29,622 nt of DNA from HKST-UBA85 sp035654775. GTDB lineage: Bacteria > Bacteroidota > Bacteroidia > Flavobacteriales > Flavobacteriaceae. Every line of letters begins with the position of its first letter. The stretch's first letter is position 1. Positions 1-5,408 of this stretch are shown here, piece after piece. The stretch covers positions 1-29,622 of the forward strand of contig DASRWB010000042.1 in the NCBI GenBank assembly GCA_035654775.1, written 5' to 3'. The notes beneath the pieces were generated by a model that saw nothing but the letters and a program-made list of their open reading frames with translations, searched no databases and was not told the origin of the DNA. Made by a program: the position numbers and the translations under genes.

Positions 1-218
1 CGTATCGCCTGCGAAAAAGCACCCTTTACCTGCGAACTGCTCCCAAACTCCGACGAATTCTCGCGCACCTTTTCCATCCGCGGACTCTTCTTAATCGTCT
101 CACCATCAAAACCACCACGCTTCTGACGGATAGTAGTATCACGCGTCTCCTTGTCCTCATAATAATTGTAATCCCCCAACGTACCTGTAACCTTAAACGG
201 CCCTTTTACTTTTGCCAT
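1..218 (-). CDS. Conserved hypothetical protein, 5' part only
   Basis: The reading frame opens with an ATG at 218 (minus strand) and stays open to the left edge, giving about 72 residues and no stop, so the gene continues outside the window. The protein begins MAKVKGPFKVTGTLGDYNYY and is basic and glycine-rich, with no signal peptide or membrane segment. The MAKVKGxFKVTG opening resembles a family of small uncharacterised proteins I associate with Flavobacteriia; this is memory, not a search. I assign no function. The start is supported by that opening and by the A/T-rich, repeat-bearing DNA directly upstream. It could instead be part of a decayed mobile element, but nothing in the visible part shows this. 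Confidence 0.6.
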   Translation of the reverse strand, partial: MAKVKGPFKVTGTLGDYNYYEDKETRDTTIRQKRGGFDGETIKKSPRMEKVRENSSEFGSSSQVKGAFSQAI

Positions 219-292
219 AACTATATAGATTTAAAATTGAATCCAAAAACCACCCCCAAAAAATAACCATTTCACTACTCCACTACCCTACC

Positions 293-324
293 ATTCTACT
301 ATTCTACTATTCTACTATTCTACT
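293..324. repeat. Tandem array, 4 x ATTCTACT (8 bp)
   Basis: Four perfect copies of ATTCTACT lie head to tail. They are preceded by looser copies of the same C/T/A-rich theme (TTCACTACT, CCACTACCCT) from about 271. The array is non-coding and abuts the AACGACT array directly. Confidence 0.9.
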
Positions 325-345
325 AACGACTAACGACTAACGACT
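325..345. repeat. Tandem array, 3 x AACGACT (7 bp)
   Basis: Three perfect copies of AACGACT follow the ATTCTACT array with no spacer. Both units end in ACT, which suggests slippage-driven growth and unit switching within one tract. Confidence 0.9.
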
Positions 346-457
346 CATTAAAAAAAAACCAAAAAAAACAGCCCTCGAAATCATTTTTTTACTACATTAG
401 TAATCAATCACTTACCGTTCTTAAAAATAGTAAAATCTTCTTTAAAAAACAAAAAGC

Positions 458-545
458 TATAGCGTATGTATAGCGTATGTATAGCGTATGTATAGCGTAT
501 CTATAGCGTATCTGTAGCGTATGTATAGCGTATCTATGGCGTATA
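458..545. repeat. Tandem array, 8 x 11 bp (TATAGCGTATG type)
   Basis: Eight contiguous 11-bp units follow TATAGCGTATG. Units 1-3 (458-490) are identical. Units 4-8 (491-545) differ only at the last base or at single internal positions: TATAGCGTATC, TGTAGCGTATG, TATGGCGTATA. The period is exactly 11 bp, close to one helical turn. Confidence 0.92.
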
Positions 546-552
546 TGATTCA

Positions 553-585
553 GGGTAGAGCCTGGGTAGAGCTTGGGTAGAGCCA
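553..585. repeat. Tandem array, 3 x 11 bp (GGGTAGAGCCT type)
   Basis: Three contiguous units, GGGTAGAGCCT, GGGTAGAGCTT and GGGTAGAGCCA, lie 7 bp after the first 11-bp array. The sequence is unrelated to that array but the period is the same. Confidence 0.88.
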
Positions 586-767
586 TGGATAACCTCAGGA
601 AGAATTTAGAAAACCTCCTCACAAAGGACAAGTACAGCAACAAAAAAGCAATAAAAAAAACAAGAAAACCATAACGGTCAGGAAGAACAACAAAACCTGT
701 CAAGCCCTGCCGTATGGACAAGCAGTTGTAGTAGCTTTAAAAGTACGCGTGAAGAAAAAGAAGAAAA

Positions 768-1160
768 CTACGACTTTATTTTTACCGTGAAGCCTTTGTG
801 TTTCCACTTCGAAATACCGCCCTGCAAATCATAAACCTTTTCAAAACCGGCCTTAATCATAATATCGGCACAGTTAGAACTGCGAACCCCCGACTTACAG
901 TATAATATCACCGGCTTGTTTTTGTCCAGCTTGCGGATGTCTTCCTCAAAAGTAGGCGATTGATAATCGATGTTTTGAGCGCCCACAATATACCCTTCAC
1001 TAAATTCCTCGGGGGTGCGTACATCTACCAGCTGCACGTCTTCCATTTCAAGAAGCGACTGCATTTCTTCCGGCGTAACAACTTTTACCGCCTCATTTTT
1101 CTGCTGAATGCACGAACTGCACAGCACCAGGGTCATCAGTAAAAAAGCAATTTTTTTCAT
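768..1160 (-). CDS. Rhodanese-like domain lipoprotein
   Basis: A single-domain sulfurtransferase-like protein of 130 residues. The N-terminus is a lipoprotein signal peptide with the lipobox LCSSC, lipidated Cys at residue 17, so the protein should sit on the periplasmic face of a membrane. The rhodanese fold follows: a substrate-entry VDVRTPEEF segment near 45-53 and the active-site loop CKSGVRS at 88-94. Cys88 would carry the persulfide, and the six-residue loop is typical of sulfur rather than arsenate or phosphatase substrates. It starts 6 bp after the stop of the cytosolic rhodanese gene and is probably co-transcribed with it. The sulfur donor and acceptor are unknown; the upstream thioredoxin-fold genes suggest thiol or persulfide handling in the envelope. 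Confidence 0.88.
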   Translation of the reverse strand: MKKIAFLLMTLVLCSSCIQQKNEAVKVVTPEEMQSLLEMEDVQLVDVRTPEEFSEGYIVGAQNIDYQSPTFEEDIRKLDKNKPVILYCKSGVRSSNCADIMIKAGFEKVYDLQGGISKWKHKGFTVKIKS

Positions 1161-1166
1161 ACGTTT

Positions 1167-1484
1167 TTATTTTGGGTTAACAAGCGGGCCACGCCACTCC
1201 AGGATGCCTCCCGCCAAATTATAAGTCCGGGCAACGCCCAGTTGCTCGAGCACAATACACGCCTGCGCGCTTCGGGCTCCCGAGCGGCAATACACATAGT
1301 AATGCTTGGTTTTATCCAGTTGCTTTACCTGCTCTAGAAATGCCGCTCCTGAATAAATATCTATTTGAAGGGCTTCAGGGATAATTCCCTCAGCGGTTTC
1401 CGCTGCCGTGCGCACATCCAGCACAACCCCGTTCGGGTCGCTGTTGAGCCTCGATTGCCACTCTTGTGGTGATAAATCTGTCAT
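1167..1484 (-). CDS. Cytosolic rhodanese-like sulfurtransferase
   Basis: A 105-residue single rhodanese domain without a signal peptide, so probably cytosolic. It shows the VLDVRTAAE segment near 21-29 and the active-site loop CRSGARS at 66-72, with Cys66 as the catalytic residue, followed by the conserved LAGGILEW near 90-97. Domains of this size match GlpE- or PspE-like sulfurtransferases that transfer sulfane sulfur to thiol acceptors. The ATG start is preceded by a Bacteroidota -7 box (TAAATTTG, 1507-1514) about 22 bp upstream, so this gene and the lipoprotein rhodanese behind it can be transcribed separately from the redoxin genes. The physiological substrate cannot be read from the sequence. 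Confidence 0.88.
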   Translation of the reverse strand: MTDLSPQEWQSRLNSDPNGVVLDVRTAAETAEGIIPEALQIDIYSGAAFLEQVKQLDKTKHYYVYCRSGARSAQACIVLEQLGVARTYNLAGGILEWRGPLVNPK

Positions 1485-1506
1485 AAATCGATGGGGTTAC
1501 CTACCA

Positions 1507-1514
1507 CAAATTTA
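1507..1514 (-). promoter_or_regulatory. -7 promoter box for the rhodanese pair
   Basis: On the minus strand TAAATTTG matches TAnnTTTG exactly. About 20 bp upstream lies TTTCG, the end of the T-tract of the preceding terminator, in the place of the -33 TTG. Expected transcript start is near 1500, giving a leader of about 15 nt. Confidence 0.5.
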
Positions 1515-1536
1515 ACGTTTCTTTAGTATATAGACG

Positions 1537-1566
1537 AAAAAAAATCCGAAGTGTTACGCTTCGGAT
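1537..1566 (-). terminator. Rho-independent terminator of the redoxin genes
   Basis: An 8-bp stem, ATCCGAAG (1544-1551) with CTTCGGAT (1559-1566), closes a 7-nt loop. On the minus strand it is followed by a run of T (1543-1537). It lies 29 bp beyond the stop of the 205-residue redoxin gene. The plus strand also has a T-run after the stem, so it may work in both directions. Confidence 0.85.
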
Positions 1567-1594
1567 GCTTTTTTTGCCGGCAATCCCAAAAAAA

Positions 1595-2212
1595 TTACAC
1601 TTTTATGGTGCAACCTATGGCTCGCGTGGTTGTTTGTTTTACCGCTGTACCGCTAAGCAACGCGTCAACCGCCTGTTCCACATACTTTTCCTTTACCGCC
1701 GAAGCGTCCTGATAGTTGTCGTCTATCGCCCCGATATAGCGCACCACATTTCCCTTTGCCGTTTTCTCCAGCACATACATGTGTGGGGTTTTGGTGGCTC
1801 CGTACTGCGGATAGATGTGTTGCCCTTCGTCCAGCAAATACGGAAAGGTAAAGCCTTTGTCCTTAGCCCTGCGCTGCATGGCTTCATAGCTGTCGCCGGG
1901 ACTTAGCTTCGGATTGTTGGGCATAATGGCAATTACCGGATAGCCCTGGGAAGCGTATTTCTTGTCCAAAGCCACAATCCGGTCTTCATAGGCCACCGCA
2001 TAGGGGCAGGTGTTACAGGTAAAAGTAAGGATAAAGCCTTTGGCTTCCGGATAGTCGGCCAGAGATACCTCCTTGCCATCTACATTCTTCAGGCTGAAAT
2101 CGGTAGCCACATCACCTATCTGATATCCCTGTCCATAGGCATTCGGAAGGGAAAACGCAACGAGTAGGATCAAGCATACCCGTGCGGCACTTAGTTTCAT
2201 TGTGTTTTTCAT
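1595..2212 (-). CDS. Exported thioredoxin-fold redoxin (PRX-like, CNTC)
   Basis: A 205-residue AhpC/TSA-type redoxin. Residues 1-28 form a Sec signal peptide (hydrophobic 12-24, likely cleavage near AYGQ), so the protein is probably periplasmic. The redox centre is TCNTCPYA with Cys66 and Cys69, and the cis-proline motif is KTPH (Pro143). This arrangement, with the insert after the CxxC helix, fits the PRX_like1 branch, thioredoxin-like proteins of poorly defined substrate. A third conserved-looking cysteine lies in the tail (GCTIKV, Cys201) and could act as a resolving or metal-binding thiol. The gene begins 8 bp after the TlpA-like gene, so the two are one transcription unit closed by the terminator at 1537-1566. 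Function beyond thiol redox is inferred. Confidence 0.85.
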   Translation of the reverse strand: MKNTMKLSAARVCLILLVAFSLPNAYGQGYQIGDVATDFSLKNVDGKEVSLADYPEAKGFILTFTCNTCPYAVAYEDRIVALDKKYASQGYPVIAIMPNNPKLSPGDSYEAMQRRAKDKGFTFPYLLDEGQHIYPQYGATKTPHMYVLEKTAKGNVVRYIGAIDDNYQDASAVKEKYVEQAVDALLSGTAVKQTTTRAIGCTIKV

Positions 2213-2220
2213 AGGATTTT

Positions 2221-2748
2221 TTAGTTTAAAAAAGGTTGAACTTCGTTTTCAAGTTGTATATACGTAAACGGCTGTTCAAAAAAACGCCGCTGTGTCGCAT
2301 TGTATATCAGTGTGGCCGGTATGGCACCGGACCAGTTTTCATCTACCTTCGGAATCCAGGTATTCATGTCGGGATCGTTAAGCACCAGCACCTTACTCTC
2401 CAGTTGATGTTTCTTTAAAAAAGGCCTAAGCCGGGTTTCGTAATCCTTCGGAAAATCCAGACTAACCAGCAACACTTCTACTCCTTTTTCCTTATACGCT
2501 TGGTTCAGCGCCTCAAAATACGGCAATTCTTTTACGCAGGGTACACACCAGGTAGCCCAAAAGTTTACCACATAGGTTTTTCCGTCGCTTTGGTGCAAAT
2601 ACTTCTCTATCCCGGCAAAATCATACACCGCAAGAGTATCTTCCACAGACTGCACATCCTTCGGTTCTGATGTCTCCAAAACCGGAGCTTCTGTCTTCTC
2701 TTTACAACCGAAAACCAGCAAAACCAATATCAGTAAAAAAGGCTTCAT
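2221..2748 (-). CDS. TlpA-like thioredoxin-fold lipoprotein
   Basis: A membrane-anchored thiol-disulfide oxidoreductase of 175 residues. I place the start at the ATG at 2748 rather than the upstream TTG at 2775, because the ATG opens a clean lipoprotein signal (MKPFLLILVLLVFGC) with Cys15 as the lipidation site. After an acidic linker comes a thioredoxin fold with NFWATWCVPC (catalytic Cys68 and Cys71), then the LLVSLDFPKDY segment and the cis-proline in GAIPATLIY. WATWCxPC is typical of TlpA/ResA-type reductases, which pass electrons to exported proteins, for example in cytochrome maturation. The target here is unknown. The gene heads a two-gene unit with the PRX-like redoxin. Confidence 0.88.
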   Translation of the reverse strand: MKPFLLILVLLVFGCKEKTEAPVLETSEPKDVQSVEDTLAVYDFAGIEKYLHQSDGKTYVVNFWATWCVPCVKELPYFEALNQAYKEKGVEVLLVSLDFPKDYETRLRPFLKKHQLESKVLVLNDPDMNTWIPKVDENWSGAIPATLIYNATQRRFFEQPFTYIQLENEVQPFLN

Positions 2749-2834
2749 CCTATAAAAATAGGAATCCCCGTACAAATCAAAGTGATTTTTAACATAATAT
2801 TAAAAAGCGTTTGTACACTTCATCGATATGTTGA

Positions 2835-2863
2835 AAAAAACCAAACGCTTTGTTTGGTTTTTT
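2835..2863. terminator. Symmetric terminator-like hairpin
   Basis: AAAAAACCAAAC (2835-2846) pairs perfectly with GTTTGGTTTTTT (2852-2863) over a 5-nt loop, so each strand has A-tract, GC core and T-tract. It lies 87 bp upstream of the TlpA-like gene and just before the promoter of the candidate RNA. No gene that would need it as an ordinary terminator is obvious. It may insulate the divergent units or attenuate minus-strand transcription into the TlpA-like gene. Confidence 0.6.
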
Positions 2864-2872
2864 AAAAGGTTT

Positions 2873-2903
2873 TTGTTTCTTTTGTTTTACTCACATACGT
2901 TTG
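2873..2903 (+). promoter_or_regulatory. Full Bacteroidota promoter upstream of the candidate RNA
   Basis: TTG (2873-2875), a 20-bp spacer, and TACGTTTG (2896-2903) match both elements of the TTG / TAnnTTTG consensus with good spacing. It is the best-matching promoter I found in the window. The transcript should start near 2908-2912, about 150 bp before pabA. Confidence 0.6.
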
Positions 2904-2908
2904 ATTCA

Positions 2909-3023
2909 CTTAAACTCAAGAATTTTTAAGACGTTGTTAGGAACATACGGTTAATAGCAGTTAATTCTCTCAAAAATTCCTAATGATGAAAAACTACCAT
3001 GCAAATGGTAGTTTTTGTTTTTA
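2909..3023 (+). ncRNA. Candidate structured RNA or transcription attenuator
   Basis: Downstream of the promoter the RNA can form two mutually exclusive stems. One is GAATTTTT (2920-2927) with AAAAATTC (2972-2979). The other is an 11-bp helix, 2933-2943 with 2977-2987, that includes TTAGGAA/TTCCTAA and four G-U pairs. A perfect 12-bp terminator hairpin follows (2989-3016) with a T-rich tail. The product would be about 110-115 nt. No open reading frame with Trp codons is visible, so classical trp-leader attenuation is not supported. Options are an independent small RNA (a 6S-like RNA is one size-compatible idea) or a leader controlling pabA. Boundaries are inferred from the promoter and the terminator. 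Confidence 0.4.
2989..3023 (+). terminator. Rho-independent terminator upstream of pabA
   Basis: AAAAACTACCAT (2989-3000) pairs perfectly with ATGGTAGTTTTT (3005-3016) over a GCAA tetraloop, followed by a T-rich tail to about 3023. It stands 37 bp before the pabA start codon and faces the same way. Confidence 0.85.
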
Positions 3024-3059
3024 TAAAACCTTAGTTTTATCCCGCTTTTTTTACGCCGC

Positions 3060-3635
3060 ATGAAACACATCCTTGTAGTCGATAACTACGACAGTTTTAC
3101 TTACAACCTGGTGCACTATCTCGAAGCCCGGGAATGCAGGGTTAGCGTGTGCCGAAACGATAATGTCCCGCCGGAACTACTGAAGGCTGCCATGGGCATT
3201 GTACTTTCGCCCGGTCCCGGTATTCCCGACGAAGCCGGTCAGCTAAAACACATTATTCGCACCTTTGCCGGTAAAAAACCCATTCTGGGCGTATGTCTGG
3301 GGCAACAGGCTATTGCCGAAGTATTCGGCGGCAAACTACTCAACCTCAATACCGTGTATCACGGCGTGGCGGGAACAATCCACCGCTGTGTTAACGACGA
3401 AACTTTATTTTTAAATATGCCCGAATACTTTAAGGTAGGTCGCTATCACTCCTGGGTAGTGCATCCCGATTTACCCGAAAGTCTGGAAGCTACATCCTAT
3501 GACGAACACGGATACATCATGTCGCTAAGGCACAAAACCCTTCCGGTTAAAGGAGTCCAATTTCACCCGGAATCCATACTTACACCCCACGGGAAGCTAC
3601 TCCTGAAAAACTGGCTGGACTGTGACGTACGCTAA
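3060..3635 (+). CDS. pabA: Glutamine amidotransferase of aminodeoxychorismate/anthranilate synthase
   Basis: A 191-residue class I glutamine amidotransferase that releases ammonia from glutamine for a PabB- or TrpE-type partner, in folate or tryptophan synthesis. The frame opens with VVDNYDSFTYNL (6-17). It has the oxyanion strand LSPGPGIP (49-56), the nucleophile elbow GVCLGQQ with Cys79, and the FHPES motif with His169 and Glu171, so the triad is complete. Length matches stand-alone TrpG/PabA proteins. No pabB, trpE or trp gene is adjacent, so I cannot tell whether it serves pABA, tryptophan or both; isolation from a trp operon favours pabA. Upstream lies a strong terminator hairpin, so expression may depend on readthrough or on a weak box (TAGTTTTA, 3032-3039). 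It ends convergently with the Nudix gene, overlapping by 4 bp. Confidence 0.88.
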   Translation: MKHILVVDNYDSFTYNLVHYLEARECRVSVCRNDNVPPELLKAAMGIVLSPGPGIPDEAGQLKHIIRTFAGKKPILGVCLGQQAIAEVFGGKLLNLNTVYHGVAGTIHRCVNDETLFLNMPEYFKVGRYHSWVVHPDLPESLEATSYDEHGYIMSLRHKTLPVKGVQFHPESILTPHGKLLLKNWLDCDVR

Positions 3636-4213
3636 AATAAGGCTTTAATATTGGCATACGAATTTCCCAACGCCGCTGTTACCTGCTGTGGGGTAAGCCA
3701 GGCTACCCCGGTAATGCCTTCGCTCTCTTCGGGCTCTAGTTTTCCATCGTATGTAGTAGTCATTTCAAACCAGTAGGTGATTTTGATTTTGTAGCGGCCG
3801 TTGCGCTTAAAAATATGATAGGTAATGTCCAGCGGTTTGGTAATATGCAACCCCTTTACTCCGGTTTCTTCTTCAACTTCACGCAGGGCTGTGGCCGGAA
3901 TGGATTCCTTTTTTTCTACTTTTCCTTTAGGTAAATCCCATTTGCCGTTTCTGATGATAAAAAGCGTTTCTCCTTTTGGGTTAATTACCTTGCCGCCACC
4001 GGCAGTTACATTGGGCAAAAGCTTTAAAAACTTCTTCAGCAGCTTCTCTTCCTTTTGGTGAATAAGACGTATTTCAGCAATGTCGGTCTTGTTAAGTTCC
4101 TTGATAACCTTTCCGATTTTTACCGATTTTAACAGGTAATTCTTAAAGTTTGTTTCTTCTTCTATACGGGTAGTTAAAACAATGGGTTTGTCGTTTACAA
4201 ATATTTTAATCAT
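3632..4213 (-). CDS. Nudix hydrolase with an extra N-terminal domain
   Basis: A 193-residue protein. The frame stays open further upstream to 4450, but the extension overlaps the divergent pyrE and its promoter, so I take the ATG at 4213 (MIKIFVNDKPI). Residues 1-70 form a separate charged region of unknown role. The Nudix domain follows, with a complete box GX5EX7REVEEETGV at residues 97-119 (Gly97, Glu103, Arg111, Glu112, Glu115, Glu116). Nudix enzymes hydrolyse nucleoside diphosphates linked to another group; WDLPKGKVEKKE before the box suggests a substrate-promiscuous or housecleaning type. The substrate cannot be read from the sequence. It is divergent from pyrE, which may be only positional. 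Confidence 0.85.
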   Translation of the reverse strand: MIKIFVNDKPIVLTTRIEEETNFKNYLLKSVKIGKVIKELNKTDIAEIRLIHQKEEKLLKKFLKLLPNVTAGGGKVINPKGETLFIIRNGKWDLPKGKVEKKESIPATALREVEEETGVKGLHITKPLDITYHIFKRNGRYKIKITYWFEMTTTYDGKLEPEESEGITGVAWLTPQQVTAALGNSYANIKALF

Positions 4214-4321
4214 TACCTGTGATACAAAAATTCGGCTAAAAATATCAAAATATCCTTGAATTGTATCGCTTATAAAAAAATTTGTTAATAAAATTACTTC
4301 AGCAAAAAGTAAAAATATCAG

Positions 4322-4329
4322 TAGTTTTG
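4322..4329 (+). promoter_or_regulatory. -7 promoter box placed directly before pyrE
   Basis: TAGTTTTG matches TAnnTTTG exactly and ends only 5 nt before the pyrE ATG. With the usual spacing, transcription would begin at or within a base or two of the start codon. No TTG lies at the expected -33 distance. Confidence 0.45.
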
Positions 4330-4334
4330 CACTT

Positions 4335-4979
4335 ATGATTTTTAACAAACATACCGCCAGAAAAACCGCCGAAATTTTATTGCAAATCCATGCCATAAAA
4401 TTAAACCCTTCCCAGCCTTTCACCTGGGCTTCCGGCTGGAAGTCGCCCATTTATTGCGACAACCGAGTTATTTTGTCGTTTCCGCCGGTGCGAAACTACG
4501 TCCGGGAAACCATGGCCAAGCAAATTGAAAAACAGTTTGGCAAACCCGATCTTATCGCCGGTGTAGCCACAGGCGCTATTGGCATTGGGGTACTGGTAGC
4601 CGAATACATGGGCTTACCCTTTATTTATGTGCGTCCCGAAGCCAAAAGCCATGGCCGAAAGAATCAAATTGAAGGAGTGGCTACCCACGGCCAGAATGTG
4701 GTGGTCATCGAAGACCTGATAAGCACCGGAAAAAGCAGCTTGAATGCCGTAAAAGCACTTCGGGAAGCCGGTCTTAACATAAAAGGAATGCTCGCCATTT
4801 TTACCTATGGTTTTGAAACTTCTGTACAAAGCTTTGAACAACAACAGGTCACACTGTATACCCTGAGCAACTACGAGAGCCTGCTGGAACAAGCCCAGGA
4901 AACCGGCTACATCAACGAAAAAGAAATGCAAACCTTAACTGCCTGGAACAAAGCGCCCGAAGTTTGGAACGGCGTTTGA
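4335..4979 (+). CDS. pyrE: Orotate phosphoribosyltransferase
   Basis: A cytosolic enzyme of de novo pyrimidine synthesis that joins orotate to PRPP, giving orotidine 5'-phosphate. The 214 residues match the usual length. The type I phosphoribosyltransferase PRPP loop is VVVIEDLISTGKSS (122-135) with the acidic pair Glu126-Asp127, and the conserved orotate-binding segment FTWASGWKSPIYCDNR spans 29-44. The start MIFNKHTARKTAE resembles that of flavobacterial PyrE proteins, so I trust it even though the -7 box lies only 5 nt upstream. The SRPBCC gene follows after 27 bp, probably in the same transcript. A pyrimidine-salvage gene (cdd) occurs elsewhere in the window but is not linked. Confidence 0.94.
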   Translation: MIFNKHTARKTAEILLQIHAIKLNPSQPFTWASGWKSPIYCDNRVILSFPPVRNYVRETMAKQIEKQFGKPDLIAGVATGAIGIGVLVAEYMGLPFIYVRPEAKSHGRKNQIEGVATHGQNVVVIEDLISTGKSSLNAVKALREAGLNIKGMLAIFTYGFETSVQSFEQQQVTLYTLSNYESLLEQAQETGYINEKEMQTLTAWNKAPEVWNGV

Positions 4980-5006
4980 TAAGGTAAAGGTATAAACAAA
5001 AAAAAC

Positions 5007-5408
5007 ATGAAATTAGAATCACAAAGCCCTGTAATTTCCGCCTCACCTGAAGCTGTATTTACCTTTTTAAACCGGGTGGAAAACTTTGAAAAGCTTATGC
5101 CGGAAAACATCAGCAAGTTTGAAATACTCGCAGATGACAAATTTGCCTTTGCCCTTAAAGGCATGCCCGAAATCATCCTTAAAAAACAGGAAAGTACGCC
5201 GTTTTCTAAAATCGTCCTGCGTGCCGCCGACAGCAAAATAGACTTTTCGCTGATAGGTGATATTACCGAGGCAGATGCACAATCTGCAAGCCTAAAACTC
5301 ACTTTTGAAGGCGACTTCAACCCCATGATGGCCATGATGATTAAAGGCCCTATTTCAAAATTTCTGGAAACCTTAACCGGAAACCTCGGCAAAGCTTTAG
5401 TACCGTAA
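5007..5408 (+). CDS. SRPBCC (START-like) superfamily protein
   Basis: A 133-residue cytosolic protein. It opens with a beta strand and the helix pattern SPVISASPEAVFTFLNRVENFEKLMP (8-33), typical of the SRPBCC/polyketide-cyclase fold with its hydrophobic cavity. An antiparallel sheet region and a long C-terminal helix (from about 110, MMAMMIKGPISKFLETL) follow. There is no catalytic signature, and the ligand is unknown. From memory, pyrE followed by such a protein and then convergent birA is a recurring flavobacterial arrangement, so the link to pyrE may be functional or only conserved synteny. Its 3' end overlaps the birA 3' end by 12 bp. Confidence 0.75.
   Translation: MKLESQSPVISASPEAVFTFLNRVENFEKLMPENISKFEILADDKFAFALKGMPEIILKKQESTPFSKIVLRAADSKIDFSLIGDITEADAQSASLKLTFEGDFNPMMAMMIKGPISKFLETLTGNLGKALVP

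Larger units (their letters stand above)
219..767. other. Repeat-rich intergenic region
   Basis: This stretch of about 550 bp holds no gene I can support. It contains two short microsatellite-like arrays (293-345), two 11-bp arrays (458-585), several A-tracts (350-370 and 645-665), and otherwise purine-rich plus-strand sequence up to the stop of the rhodanese lipoprotein gene. A 105-codon minus-strand frame (404-721) crosses the 11-bp arrays, but it starts with TTG and its second half is just translated repeat. Confidence 0.7.

Noticed and set aside
585..674. Small plus-strand frame (29 codons, Lys-rich) beginning right after the second 11-bp array
   Set aside because: There is no promoter, no ribosome signal and no similarity I know. 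A/G-rich DNA gives Lys-rich frames by chance.
404..721. 105-codon minus-strand open frame with a hydrophobic start
   Set aside because: It begins with TTG, has no recognisable domain, and its second half is translated 11-bp repeat. The openness is explained by repeat composition.
2749..2775. TTG start for the TlpA-like protein
   Set aside because: It would bury the lipoprotein signal behind nine extra residues. The ATG at 2748 gives a standard lipobox signal.
2881..3059. Classical tryptophan leader-peptide attenuator before pabA/trpG
   Set aside because: No short frame with Trp codons occurs between the promoter and the terminator, so only a structural or RNA-based model remains.
4214..4450. 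Upstream extension of the Nudix frame
   Set aside because: It overlaps pyrE and its promoter and adds a hydrophobic segment not expected in a cytosolic Nudix enzyme. The ATG at 4213 is the better start.
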